DNA of 64,000 nucleotides, taken from contig OX419760.1 of NCBI GenBank assembly GCA_948567375.1, positions 41,478,001 to 41,542,000 on the forward strand. Reading direction: 5' to 3'. The first letter of the stretch is position 1. The number at the start of each line of letters is the position of its first letter. This document shows, piece by piece, positions 50,557 to 61,424 of the stretch. The notes under the pieces were generated by a model. It made no database searches. It worked only from the letters and a program-made list of their open reading frames with translations, and was not told where the DNA came from. The stretch comes from Lunularia cruciata (taxonomy: Eukaryota > Streptophyta > Marchantiopsida > Lunulariales > Lunulariaceae). Made by a program: the position numbers and the translations under genes.

Positions 50557-50978
50557 TGTAACAATATGGAGTTTAGTGACGAAGTTAGTCGGGCTTACGA
50601 AGTAGAGAATAAGACAAAATAGCCTAGAATATTCTAGAAGCATCTAAGAAGCTTCTTAGGAAGCTTCCCAACTAGTAACTTGCGCCCTAAGCAGGTAGCT
50701 TCTAGAAGGAAGCTTCTAGAAGCTTCTAACTAGCTTAGCTTGCATGCCAAGTAGGCGGCTTCTAGAAGGAAGCTTCTTCAAAAGCTTCCTGGTTAACTTG
50801 GCTTGCACTCCAAGAAAGCGGCTCAAGGAAACTTCTTGAGAAGCTTCAAGGGTCTTGTATGCTACCTATAAATACCAAGGCCAAAGCTCATGCTAGGCAT
50901 TCGGAGTTTTCCCTCATTCAAGTGTCCCAATGTGAGTTTCCATTCTCCTATTTCTCTCCTCGGTTTTGGTCTTTTACA
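50557..50978 (+). repeat. 5' LTR, young element
   Basis: 422 bp, TGTAACAATATGGAG to GGTCTTTTACA. It contains dense TTCTAGAA/GAAGCTTC motifs and a CTATAAATA box at 50866-50874. The LTR equals the 3' LTR at 415 of 422 positions by hand count. Confidence 0.97.
50632..50874 (+). promoter_or_regulatory. LTR promoter: heat-shock elements upstream of a TATA box
   Basis: Heat-shock-element pairs (nGAAnnTTCn or inverse) occur at 50632-50639, 50648-50655, 50660-50667, 50700-50707, 50709-50726, 50760-50767, 50769-50776, 50828-50835 and 50840-50847. The block 50709-50726 is four perfectly phased alternating units (GAAGCTTCTAGAAGCTTC). The TATA box CTATAAATA (50866-50874) starts 19 bases after the last pair. 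Heat-shock factors bind such arrays; use as a heat-responsive promoter is inferred. Confidence 0.7.
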
Positions 50979-50979
50979 T

Positions 50980-50991
50980 TGGTATCAGAGC
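50980..50991 (+). other. Primer-binding site, initiator tRNA-Met
   Basis: TGGTATCAGAGC, a perfect match to the standard plant tRNA-iMet PBS, one base after the 5' LTR. Confidence 0.95.
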
Positions 50992-51249
50992 AGGAATGGG
51001 ATGGATGGAATTTATGGACCACCAAATCCACTTCCGCCAAACCATTGGGACTTTCGTGTCTAGATATTACCAAAGCATCGTTTCACACAATTCATCACCT
51101 CACGCTTTGGGCAGGATTTTCTACATATGATCACTGTGTCAGAGGAACCCTTGATACTTCCAGTTGTAACTTATGGAGAACGGTGGACGTGTTGTATCTA
51201 CGTGTTAATCAACTAGATAAATTGTAGGTAGTGGAATAGAGTAGTAGCG

Positions 51250-52149
51250 ATGGCAGCAATACCGGATGTTATCCTTGCAATGCAACAACAAATCAAGCAT
51301 CTTACTCAATTGTTGGATGAACGAGACCAGCAACGACGAGAACAGATAGACAGAGCGCCAATTCGAGATGGAGAAGATCGCATTTGATTTCCAAAACCCA
51401 AGGTGTTTGAAGGCAAGAATCTTCCAGGCACAGTGGAGAATTTTGTGTTTGACTGTGAACGTTACTTTGAAGCCACCAATCTTCAAGATGAGCGGAAACA
51501 AATTCTCTTGGCTTCTAGCCAATTGGATGGAGTGGCAAAACTTTGGTGGCGATTCCAAGTAGAAAGAGCTGAACGACAAATTGTTACACCAATTTTTACA
51601 TGGGCAGAATTCAAGGATGCAATACTTGGTCGATTTCAGACTATAAATGCCACCCGAGCTGCACGAGATAAATTGGCGGAGTTGAGGCAAATTGGCTCAG
51701 TGAGAAGCTACATCACACAATTTCAGAATATCATCATGCAAATTCCAGATATCCAAGAAGGTGAAGTTCTGGATCGATTTGTGCAAGGATTGAAGTCACG
51801 AACCAGATTGGAGGTGACCATGCGAGAGCCATAGAATGTAGAACAAGCCATGCAATTGGCTGAGCGTTTTGATTCCTTAGTTGCGACAACTTGGTCTCAA
51901 CCTCGACCTACACAAAACCCACCAATACCACAAGTGGAAGAACCGGTACCAATGGAGATTGATGCTATCCAACAAAGACCACTTGGCACAGCAGATAGAG
52001 AAAGATTACGACAAAATGGAGGTTGTTTTTATTGTCGCCAGTTGGGGCATCGCATTGCTGAATGTCCACTCAAGAATGGACGACCTCGACAAGTTGCCCA
52101 AGTGGAGGTTGTGGAGCAGAATGATCAGGGAAACGAGGAATCCCAGTAG
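51250..52149 (+). pseudogene. Gag of the young element (two internal stops)
   Basis: The frame opens at ATG 51250 (MAAIPDVILAMQQQ) with a glutamine/arginine-rich N-terminus. The capsid region follows: NFVFDCERYFEATNLQD, LLASSQLDGVAKLWW, WAEFKDAILGRF, and LAELRQIGSVRSYITQFQ to LDRFVQGLKS. A CCHC zinc knuckle (CFYCRQLGHRIAEC) lies at about 52023-52065. TGA at 51385-51387, where family sequence predicts Arg (CGA), and TAG at 51832-51834 interrupt it. The natural stop is TAG 52147-52149, 12 bases after the slippery heptamer. The product would be the structural protein that packages element RNA. Confidence 0.9.
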
Positions 52150-52173
52150 GAGATTTCGAGCCGCCTACTGGGA
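52128..52173 (+). promoter_or_regulatory. -1 programmed ribosomal frameshift signal between gag and pol
   Basis: The heptamer GGGAAAC (52128-52134) is in the zero-frame phase G GGA AAC. The gag stop follows at 52147. A 6-base spacer leads to a perfect 10-bp inverted repeat, TCCCAGTAGG (52141-52150) and CCTACTGGGA (52164-52173), with a 13-base loop. Slippage by -1 enters the frame encoding protease (CGA GGA ATC ...). The -1 relation and stem position are also found at 6310-6360; the frame relation is kept at 38700-38760. Confidence 0.8.
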
Positions 52174-53552
52174 GCTTGATTAGTTCCAATGGGATTGAAG
52201 GCTCGACCTATGCAAGTTTGCTTCACTTGCAAGGTATGATATCTAATCGGGGTTGTAGAATTTTGGTTGATTCTGGAAGTTCAGAGAATTGCATGTCTAT
52301 GCAAGTAGCAAAGGAATTGGGTATTCCTATCAAGCCAGTGATTGGAAGTAGTTTGATGATAGCGGATGGTAGAAAGGGTTCTGCATTCCGCACCTTGCAT
52401 CCTGTTACCTTCAAGATTGAGAAGGAGTATTTGGAGTGTATGAGGTTTGTAGTGGCACCTCTACACTATGATATCATTCTGGGTCTACCTTGGCTTGAAT
52501 GTCATAAGGTTCAATTTGATTGGACCCGACACCAAATTCAAGTACAACACCAAGGTAGGAATTTCCGATTAGGTTGTCTGGCACCTCTGAGTAAGACACC
52601 TAAGAATAGTCAGTCCCAAGATGGGAAGTTTGTCGAGAAGGTAGCCATAGAGCGAATCTAGAAGGGAGATGAGTCCCAAGATGGGAAGTTTGCCAGGAAG
52701 GCAACCATGGAGCAAGCTCGGAAGAGAGATGAGTCCCTAGAAGGGAAGTTTGTTAATGAAGCAGCCATAGAGCAAGCTTTAGAGGAAGATAAGTCTATAT
52801 TCGCAGTGTGGATCAAGCCGATTGCACAAGAACAATCTAAGGAGGGCCAAGTGCCGCATCAAGCGACGGTTGATCGGATAGTTCAAGAGTTTTCAGATAT
52901 GTTTCCGGATGATCTGCCAAAGGGATTACCCTCTGATCAAGGTATGCCCTTCAAGTTATTGCCAGGGAGTACTCCAGTGAGTAGACCAATCTATCGGCTC
53001 TCACCAAAGGAGTTGGAGGAGTTGCGAACAACACTTATAGAGTTGTTGGAGAAGGATTTCATACGACATAGTACCTCTCCTTGGGGAGCACCGGTACTAT
53101 TTGTTCCAAAGAAGGATGGAGGACTTCGTTTCTGTATTGATTACCGTGGGCTCAATAAGCAAACCGTGAAGAACGCATATCCCTTGCCTCGGATCGATGA
53201 CTTGCTTGATCAATTAAGTGGAGCACGATACTTTTCCAAGCTAGATCTTCGTAGCGGCTATTGGCAAATTCCTATTGAAGGAGAGGACGTGAAAAAGACT
53301 GCCTTTCGTACAAGGTATGGACATTTTGAGTGGAGAGTTCTACCTTTCGGACTCACTAATGCTCCAGCAGTCTTCATGGATCAGATGCATCGGGTGTTGG
53401 AGGGGCTATTGGATCAGTCTGTGGTAGTGTTCTTAGATGATATCTTAATCTATAGTAGGACAGAGGCAGAACACATGAATCATGTGCGAGAAGTCCTAAG
53501 ACGACTACGACAGTGTCAATTGATCCCAAGATTCATAACGAGTTTCGGTTAG
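52134..53552 (+). pseudogene. Pol of the young element: protease, repeat linker and reverse transcriptase
   Basis: Entered by -1 frameshifting. The aspartic protease has its active site LVDSGSSENC with DSG at 52269-52277, and HYDIILGLPWLE at about 52464-52500. A linker of three 60-bp (20-aa) repeats follows (52609-52788), with a TAG at 52659-52661. RT runs from about 52986 to 53510 ([64 protein letters not shown]), with catalytic FLDD at 53430-53441. The frame ends at 53552 because sequence after about 53515 has jumped to the integrase region. RNase H is missing. Confidence 0.9.
52609..52788 (+). repeat. Three 60-bp tandem repeats in the protease-RT linker
   Basis: Units at 52609-52668, 52669-52728 and 52729-52788, each encoding a variant of DESxxGKFxxKAxxEQAxxx. 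The older family-A copies at about 8110-8180 and 39178-39240 have only one unit, so the expansion is specific to this lineage or copy. Confidence 0.85.
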
Positions 53553-54800
53553 CCCTACAGCAAGATCCCTTCTTCCAAATGGTACACGGTCGTCTAACAG
53601 CACGCGACAAGGAGTACAACACCTTCTCCTTCAAGGAAGGCCTTTTATTCCATGCAGACCAGATCTATGTTCCAACCAAAGGTGATCTTCGACTTGTGCG
53701 CCTTCAAGAAGCCCATGATTTACCAATAGCTGGTCACATGGGAGTGGACAAGACCTTGGGCACCCTCCAACGCCAATGGTGGTGGCCCAACATGACACGA
53801 GATGTTCGAGACTTTGTCCGATCATGTGAGAGTTGCCAATGGAACAAGGCCAGCAACCAGAAGCCGAGTGGACTCCTTCAACCACTCGCCATTCCATCCG
53901 CTCGTTGGGAGCATGTGAGCTTGGATCTCATCACATCCTTGCCAAAGACAAAACAAGGACACACTGCAATTGTGGTGTTTGTGGATAAGCTTAGTAAGCA
54001 AATCCACTTGGCACCAACCTGTGATACCGTGGATGCTCCAACCTTAGCGCAAATCTACTTTGACAATGTCTTCAAGCATCATGGGATGCCACGTGTACTC
54101 ATCTCCGACCGTGATCCTTGATTTACCGGGAAGTTTTGGCAAGCACTCTTCCAGATACTCGGCACCAAGCTTGCTTTGTCCACGGCCTATCATCCTCAAA
54201 CTGATGGACAAACCGAACGCGCCAATTGTACATTGGAGGATATGTTGCGGGCCTTTGTCACTGTCCACCATACCAACCGGGATGAATGTCTTGCAGCTGC
54301 AGAATTTGCCTACAACAATTCCAAACAGGCAAGCACTGGATTTTCTCCCTTCTTTCTCAATTTTGGCCAAGATCCGCTTGTTCCAGATTCTCTTCTTGCT
54401 CCCCCTCCCTCTCAGGTTCCTCATACTTCTACATTCTTGACCACTATATCCCAATCTCTCCAACAAGCCAAATCTCATCTCCTTGTTGCTCAGAATCGCC
54501 AAAAACAATATGCAGACCATCATCGTCGTGATCTCACCTTTGAAGTTGGTGATAAAGTCATGCTATCCTCTAGTAACCTCCCTCTCCCACTTGATACCCA
54601 AGTTGGTAAACTTGCTCCTAATTGGATAGGACCCTTTGATATCACCCACATTATCTCTCCTGTTGCTTATCGTCTTGCCTTACCTTGTCACATGCGTATC
54701 CATCCTATCTTTCATATTTCCAAGTTGAAACCCTTTGTTCCTAACCCTTCTTCCTTTTCCTCTCGAGTCCAACCTCCCCCTCTTCCTGCCCTATCAATGA
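53522..54800 (+). pseudogene. Integrase of the young element (one internal stop)
   Basis: The frame runs through 53513-54121 and 54176-54800. The zinc-binding region is AHDLPIAGHMGVDKTLGTLQ to SCESCQ (about 53708-53840). The core has SLDLITSLP (first Asp, about 53920), ISDRDP (second Asp, about 54105) and [13 protein letters not shown] with the Glu (about 54190-54225), in D-D-E order. TGA at 54119-54121 replaces an expected Arg codon. The C-terminal module includes [13 protein letters not shown] and [10 protein letters not shown] (about 54530-54640). It is not in the RT frame because of the upstream deletion. Confidence 0.88.
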
Positions 54801-54804
54801 TCAT

Positions 54805-55080
54805 GAGGAGTACAAAGTTGATCGTATCCTTGCGCGTCGCCATATTCAACAAGGCCGTCACCAACATACGGAGTACAAGGTCCTTTGGAAAGGGTATCCC
54901 CTTCATGATGCTACATGGGAACCCCTTTCTCACCTCCAGAATGCACAGATGGCCATCAAGGAATTCGAAGCTTCACTGGCGACGAGGACGTTACCAACTA
55001 GCGGTGGGGGAATATGTAACAATATGGAGTTTAGTGACGAAGTTAGTCAGGCTTACAAAGTAGAGAATAAGACAAAATAG
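54805..55080 (+). pseudogene. Chromodomain at the pol C-terminus (frame-shifted)
   Basis: One frame off from integrase. It reads [14 protein letters not shown], then [20 protein letters not shown], then [16 protein letters not shown]: the aromatic and WxPxxH-like features of a chromodomain, marking the element as a chromovirus. A one-base loss in the CCT-rich stretch near 54780-54795, relative to older copies, causes the shift. The frame runs 66 bases into the 3' LTR and stops at TAG 55078-55080. In related elements this domain binds methylated histone H3 and directs integration. Confidence 0.85.
55003..55014 (+). other. Polypurine tract
   Basis: GGTGGGGGAATA lies immediately before the 3' LTR, the expected primer for plus-strand DNA synthesis. 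Confidence 0.85.
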
Positions 55081-55436
55081 CCTAGAATATTCTAGAAGCA
55101 TCTAAGAAGCTTCTTAGGAAGCTTCCCAACTAGTAACTTGCGCCCTAAGCAGGTAGCTTCTAGAAGGAAGCTTCTAGAAGCTTCTAACTAGCTTAGCTTG
55201 CACGCCAAGTAGGCGGCTTCTAGAAGGAAGCTTCTTCAAAAGCTTCCTAGTTAACTTGGCTTGCACTCCAAGAAAGCGGCTCAAGGAAAATTCTTGAGAA
55301 GCTTCAAGGGTCTTGTATGCTACCTATAAATACCAAGGCCGAAGCTCATGCTAGGCATTCGGAGTTTTCCCTCATTCAAGTGTCCCAATGTGAGTTTCCA
55401 TTCTCCTATTTCTCTCCTCGATTTTGGTCTTTTACA
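55015..55436 (+). repeat. 3' LTR, young element
   Basis: 422 bp, same ends as the 5' LTR, with CTATAAATA at 55324-55332. It is followed by the duplicated target GTAGT (55437-55441). Confidence 0.97.
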
Positions 55437-57094
55437 GTAGTCATCCATTGGCAGACCCTCCAAGTGTTGAAATAACCCTTTCCATACCATGAAGGGTGTG
55501 AACAAAGTTGAGTTCCGTATCTATTGCAAATCATACCCATTATCAAACTCTTGGATAAAGTCATCAAATTCAATAATATCCATCATACAAGAGTAACACT
55601 TGGGACCTTTGGAGGCCACATAAATCTTGTCCATGTCCCATAACAATGGTAAGGACACACCAAGTGCACTCTCAATTGAATCAACTCTTGTGTCAAACTC
55701 CAACTCACAGTCATTCTTCTCTCTCACTAGGACTTGAGATATAGGCTGATATCAAGCACCACTTAGAGTAAACCCATTGCGTACTATAGTATTATCTCCT
55801 CCAAAATACCCAAAGAACCCTATAATGACACAATAACCAAGAATTGCAACCCATAACCGTAACCATTGCAAGTACCAACCACCAAGTGCCAACACCACCC
55901 AACACCACCTATTGCCAATGTACCAACCAAACTTCACCCACTAATGTAGCTCTAATTACAACAACTATACTAGGGGAAAGGGAAACCTGTAACTTACCAT
56001 CACAATAGGCACTCTCAGGGTCTATAGGTCATCACTTCTTACTTCACTAGAAAGAAACATAGGTAGTCTGATTAGTCATCACTCTAGTCTCACTACCGAG
56101 AGCACACCAAAGCACCAACGCTCTAAAGTTGGGCACCTCACACAACATAGTGCACAAACAAGATGTAGAGAATGGAGGGGATCCAATCATAAGAAATCTT
56201 TAAAAAACCCCTTCATCTTATAAATCAACATTGGACTAACTCTAGCACTATTTGGCATTTCATATAATATGAGTTATCTACTTCCTAAGCTACCAAGATC
56301 ACTAGGAATGGGATCAAATTGTCTCTCCTAGCTAAAGCTACAAGTGTATAGATAATAGTAGAACAGTCACTAGGACAACAAGTGAGGGTGGACTAGTTGG
56401 CTAGGGCATCAATCTAAGAACCAAAGATCTAGGGGTCAAACCCTATTGCACACAATCTAGCAAGATGGGCAGATTTTGCCAAACAATGACCAACATCCAC
56501 TCTAAGATGGTCCTTTGTAGCCTCTCATAGCCCACAGCCCTATGCCTCAAAGCCTCTAAATCCCAAATGAGGCCTTTCTTCTTGCCACTTCATTCACTTT
56601 CCAAATCTAGTGAAACTCCTCTAAATCTATGAAACTTGTCCAACTCGAGCAAAACTCCTCCAAATCTATCCAACTTGAGCAAAACTCCTTCAAATTTGGC
56701 CAAAATTTGATGTAAACTCCAGCAAAAATCAAACATAAATCTCTAAAGTTGGCTTATTGCCAAATCCTCTACTAACTCTCCACTCAAGCCAAATTGAAAT
56801 GATGGGTTTCTCCAAATCACAAATTCATAGGAATTGGTTCCCAACTCCACCTTTCACACAAAATCACAAAATCACAATTATAGCTTGCAAATTGCTTCTC
56901 TTTGCTCAAGATTTGGCCAATGCTTCCACACACCATCTGCCCCATTGCCAAATTTTCATCAATCAAACAAGCTTTTGCACACTAGGGAAAATCAGAACTC
57001 CGATCAAGCTACCAACGATCAACAAGTTTTGGAGATACCACCAACACTCTCAGTTCTTGCAACCAATTTCCTCCATGACCTCACTTCTTTGATG
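55437..57094 (-). pseudogene. 5' internal part of the minus-strand PHD-finger element
   Basis: Continues the interrupted minus-strand element right of the young insertion. Open fragments on the minus strand (55320-55505, 55521-55727, 55752-55937) carry no motif I recognise. 56100-57094 is low-complexity leader-like DNA rich in CCAAATCTA-type phrases. Placement as 5' leader plus gag is by position only. Confidence 0.4.
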
Positions 57095-57541
57095 TAATCA
57101 GTTTTTTTACACAACTTGAATCACACTCAATAAGATTAGTACTCTATTTGTCACTCCATAATCTACCAACAATTGGGCATTGATTACAGTCAAGTCACAC
57201 CCACTCTAGCTAAGAGAATTCAGGTGACACTCGCTGGCCTATGTCCACCATAGCCAAGAACTCGAAGGCTCAACATTAGAGAAGTAAGCTCTCTAGAGCT
57301 GCACTTCCAAGGTTTACTCCTGATTTTGACCTAGATCTCACCCCAATGGTCCTACTAACGGTACACCCAATGGTATGCAGGGTGCAAGTGATGGTGGGCC
57401 TCACCATGTTGTGAGTATCCCGAATATGAAATCTGACCATCTAAAAGTAGTCTATGAGCAATTGCCAAAATACCTCTAATCACTATCTCTACTACTCCAG
57501 TGTCCAAGCAATCTAGATATGATGCTACAAATGGCATGACA
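57095..57541 (-). repeat. 5' LTR region of the PHD-finger element
   Basis: Repeats 44410-44750. On the minus strand it would start TGTCATGCC at its right end. The outermost 100 bases (57440-57541) have no clear match in the other LTR, so the boundary is uncertain. AAAGTT follows, as in the copy-A empty site. Confidence 0.65.
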
Positions 57542-59723
57542 AAGTTCCTAATACCATATTGCTAGGATCTCTTAGAAGGGTCTAAATATCTTATTAACTT
57601 CCTTATTCTTAGAAAGATCTTTAAGTGTAAGTATTTCTCACTAAAATTTCTGATTAATTTCCAAAATATCTTCTAGAAGTGTTTAATAGCTAAAATAAAT
57701 TCCAAGATAATTTTTTCTATATATTTATATTATATTTATAATTCCTATCACAAAGCTTTATCATTGTTCTTCAAATAGATTTTTGAGAAAGCACATAACA
57801 CTACTATAACTAATATATTAGTCAAAGATTTCATTTTTAAGTTTCCACTAAAAAATTATTATTATCTTAACACTCCTTTTTAAAAAGCTTTCCTTCTTTT
57901 TAATACTAACTTGGATTTTTTTAGAGTGATTTTTAACATTATCAAAAAGTATGTAGATTTCCTTCTTGTAGTAGTATTATGAATGAGCTTATCTTAAGAG
58001 TGAATTCCTTTTCATATTTCAAGGTATCTTGACCCATATACACACTAAAAAATCTCATTGTAAGAGCAATCATTCAAGTAAATCTTGAACCTTGAACAGT
58101 AGCATAAATACTAACCTAGTGCTCAAGTCAAAAATTTCAATTTAGATTCAAAAATTATCAAATATATTCCTTAGATAACAGAATTTTACAAGTATGTGAA
58201 ATATAGGTAAAATTATTCTACTTAAATGCATGTGAATATTGATGTACTAACAATATGCATGATAAGGACAAGTCGTTCACTAAAGGATACAGGTTGGAAA
58301 TTACTATATAAGTGTCATAAGTTATCTAAGCTTGCCTATTTAACCTCTTAGGCAAAAACCACTCATAGAAGAGTGTAGAATTACCACCTTTGGTACACTA
58401 CAAAAAGAAAGAATCACCAATAATCTCACTCATGATTGATTTAATCCAAAGGATTCTTGATTGTGATGGTTCATTCATAATAAATATCACTTTAGCTCAA
58501 AAAATTTGTACCTTCCTTGTTACCCGATTGAATTCTTGACAACTATCATTGAAGCAAACACAAGCACTATGATTTGCACTCACATCATAAATTTTAGGTT
58601 GTAAAAAATAGATAGTATTAATGTGTCTCACAAATAGTGTCTTAGAATGTGCAAACTAAGAGAGAGTAAGATCTCTAAGGTCCAATCACTCTAACAACTA
58701 CAATTGTGACATAGCATTACACCTTTCCTAGAAGGCATGACATCACAAGAGTATTGAATGCTATTGAATCTTATAAGTTGGTTTTACTTTATGATACTCT
58801 AAGTGTGTGGTGACCTATCTTTGTATTGTCTTGACTTCTATAGAGCCCCTAGAGTTGCACACTCTAGTCCCACATAAATGACTTCCTCACTCAAGTGCTT
58901 CTACTCATGCATCAGATTCCTCACTCCCACTTGTTCCATCATGCAATCACTCATACAAAGTGCAAACTAATACGCATTCACCAATTTGACAAGCTTGATG
59001 GTATAAACCTCTTTATTGCAATGAAAAGATGCACCAAATGAACCTTGTGAACATCATGTCTAAGCCTTATATACAATACTACTTAGCCACCAAAGGAATC
59101 CAATGGCTACAATGTATTGAAAATCCCTGATTACATCTAAGCCATTGAGTGTAATCACATCTTATCTACTTATATAACCCTAAAACTATCTTCAATAGGC
59201 ATGGTCGGTGTGGAATGACCACTTCTGCCTCTTGTCATTTACCGCTATTATGTAAGGTGCCAGACATAATACAAGATCTTCATATCGTAACCTAACTACT
59301 ATGTATGAAATATGTAAAGATACAAAATGTCCTATACTACAATTATAGAAACTACCTTGCCATATTTATGAAATGGCTCTTAGTAATTAGTGACAAAGTT
59401 GGATGCTGCTCATTTTGTATGAAGTTGTTGATGGTCCTACTTGTACGCAAGACAATCTGGTACAAGATAATCAAAAACAAATAGTACAAGAAACAAGGTG
59501 TTAAGGAATGAGATGAATAGTATAAGGTTTGAGAACAAGATGAAAAGTATGAGTTTATGGACAAGTATGAGGTTTGAGTATGAGATAGGATATATCAGAT
59601 GATGTCCATGTATAAGGTACAAGATACAAATAGTATGAGTATGAAGTTTGAGATGAGCACAAGTACAAGAAGTATGAGGTATGAGGTGATGAGGTACAAA
59701 GGTGTGAGTATGAGACAAGTATT
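57541..59723 (+). repeat. Duplication copy B, right segment, containing an empty insertion site
   Basis: Collinear first with 3709-4675 and then, without a break, with 15346-16945. The junction at about 58120-58135 (AAATACTAACCTAGTGCTC) is the site that in copy A holds the 10.7-kb retrotransposon array. A purine-rich minisatellite (about 59450-59723) ends the segment where the next element begins. Confidence 0.8.
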
Positions 59724-61424
59724 GTAATACCCATTTGTGCATGTGTGTGGTATTGGGATATTTAGTTTGGTATTACAAGTACTTGAGAGATGTTATTTAT
59801 AAAGATGAAGGATGGTTCTACATTAGTCATGATTAGCTAAAGTTAGTCATAGCTAATATAGAGAGAACCTTACTTTTGAGGAAGTGGAAAAGATGAGCGC
59901 CACTATTTTGGGTTCTAATGTGTTGACTTGGTATTATTCCAAGGTGTTGGCTTTGAGGAAAAAGTTGAGAACTCTTGGACCCACAAGCCTTTTTGTTTTG
60001 GATTCTTCTATAATCCAAGGAAAGCCCATGTGAAAGAATCCTTGACTTAGTGGTTGGGTCAAGATAAGACCACATGCTTAAGAGAATATTCCCATGAGCA
60101 TGGATATTCCTTTAGCTTTTTGACTTTATTTGACTTTTAGTCTAGTAACTTGAGTTACTCCAATAATTAGTAAGTTTGATGCGTAACTATTTCACAATTA
60201 TATAAGCTAGGGGTGAGGAGGTACTCATAATTCTTTTATTTGCAACTATATCTCTCTATTGTTGAGTTCTCTAGTGAGCAATGTCATGAGTCTTGGAGTG
60301 TCAGCCTTGGAGGAGTATGATGGAGTTGGGGTTCTTTGCCTTCTTAGTCCATGGTGCACTACTATAATAACCACCAAAGGTTCATCCTAAGTGAGAGACA
60401 AGCTAGCTCACATTTTAGGTTCCATTGCCAGAACCTCTCTAGAAGGCAAGATAATGTTGTACATACAATTCTATATTAGACAAAAGGAGGCTATGAGAGC
60501 TCTCTTGGAAAGAACATTAGAGGAGGAGAGGGCTGAACTTATGTTAGAGAACAAAGACCCATTTTCATACCCTATATTTCATTCTAATATCTTTGAGGTA
60601 ATTTTGTACATCTTGTACACAAGAGGATTTGGAGAGATTGTGTGAGGTGGATTGCAGATTTTGGAGATTAAGGTGATTTTGGGTAAAATCTCAAGTTTTC
60701 TATCTGGCCTTGAAATTTCTAAACATGATACCTTGGGTTATCCTTCAATTAGCACACTTGAAATTATTGTGAGAGATACTATGTAAAATGGGCTAGAATT
60801 TTTGAAAGTTGATAGGGTAAACTACTCCCTCAACTGCATGCTCTTTGGAAATTATACAGAGTTTATCATTTCTTTGGTTTTGAGTGGATTTTTCTAAAAC
60901 TTTTCAAGAAAATTTAGTGCATTGTATCTTACCTGTTGACACAAAAATTAGAGAGAGATCATTCTCGCATAGAGAGTTATAAGTTTTTAAAGTGAGGGGG
61001 TGGTTTTCAGACCAAATTTGAAATATATGTGCTGAATAGAAAGAAGGCTAGGCCAAATGGCTCAATGAAAAGATCTAAAAATTTTCAAGTAGAGACTCCC
61101 TAGAGTTGTGATCAAGTGTGAAAAATTTTAGAGGACTATGAGATACAAGTTGAGAGATTTGAGTGACATTGTGAGGAATTTTACAACGGTGAGATCTCAT
61201 GTATGAGGAATGTGAGAGCAACAAAAGGCATGTTTGAGTTTTAGACTCATCTTGGGAACATGGAGGGTCATCAAGAGTGGAAATTGAGACTATGAAAGGT
61301 TCCCCAAGGGTTTGAGATGACTGTAGGGGTGAATTTGAGGAAAAGAGAGTATAGAATAGAATTTGAAGAGAGTGTTGAGAGGATCCAGAAACCTACACCA
61401 CTTGGAGGATAGAGTGAATCTAAA

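Larger units (their letters stand above)
50557..55436 (+). mobile_element. Young, structurally complete but defective family-A chromovirus
   Basis: A 4880-bp element with 422-bp LTRs, a perfect 5-bp target duplication GTAGT (50552-50556 and 55437-55441), PBS, polypurine tract, gag, protease, RT, integrase and chromodomain. Hand comparison of the LTRs shows 7 mismatches (6 transitions, 1 transversion), so it is the most recent insertion in the window. Defects: TGA at 51385, TAG at 51832, TAG at 52659, loss of RNase H with a frame change near 53515, TGA at 54119, and a frameshift before the chromodomain. It could move only if supplied with proteins from elsewhere. It lies inside the minus-strand PHD-finger element. 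Confidence 0.96.
44303..57541 (-). mobile_element. Minus-strand Ty3/gypsy element with C-terminal PHD finger, split by a younger insertion
   Basis: Copy A lacks this 13.2-kb block, and AAAGTT flanks both ends. Terminal regions 44410-44750 and 57095-57440 are direct repeats of each other (for example CAACTTGAATCACACTCAAT in both), so they are the LTRs, although their exact ends are unclear. Reading from right to left, the order is LTR, gag-like remnants, protease region, RT, RNase H, integrase and PHD finger, then LTR. The young element at 50557-55436 sits inside the gag part, near 50264-50530. All frames are interrupted. Confidence 0.72.

Noticed and set aside
51205-51690. 161-codon minus-strand ORF over gag of the young element
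   Set aside because: It is antisense to a recognisable gag capsid region and matches no family I know. The same holds for the antisense frame at 54044-54523.
60391-60645. 84-codon ORF in the right-hand element
   Set aside because: It lies between the presumed LTR and gag and has no recognisable domain. It could be leader sequence, so it is not called as a gene.
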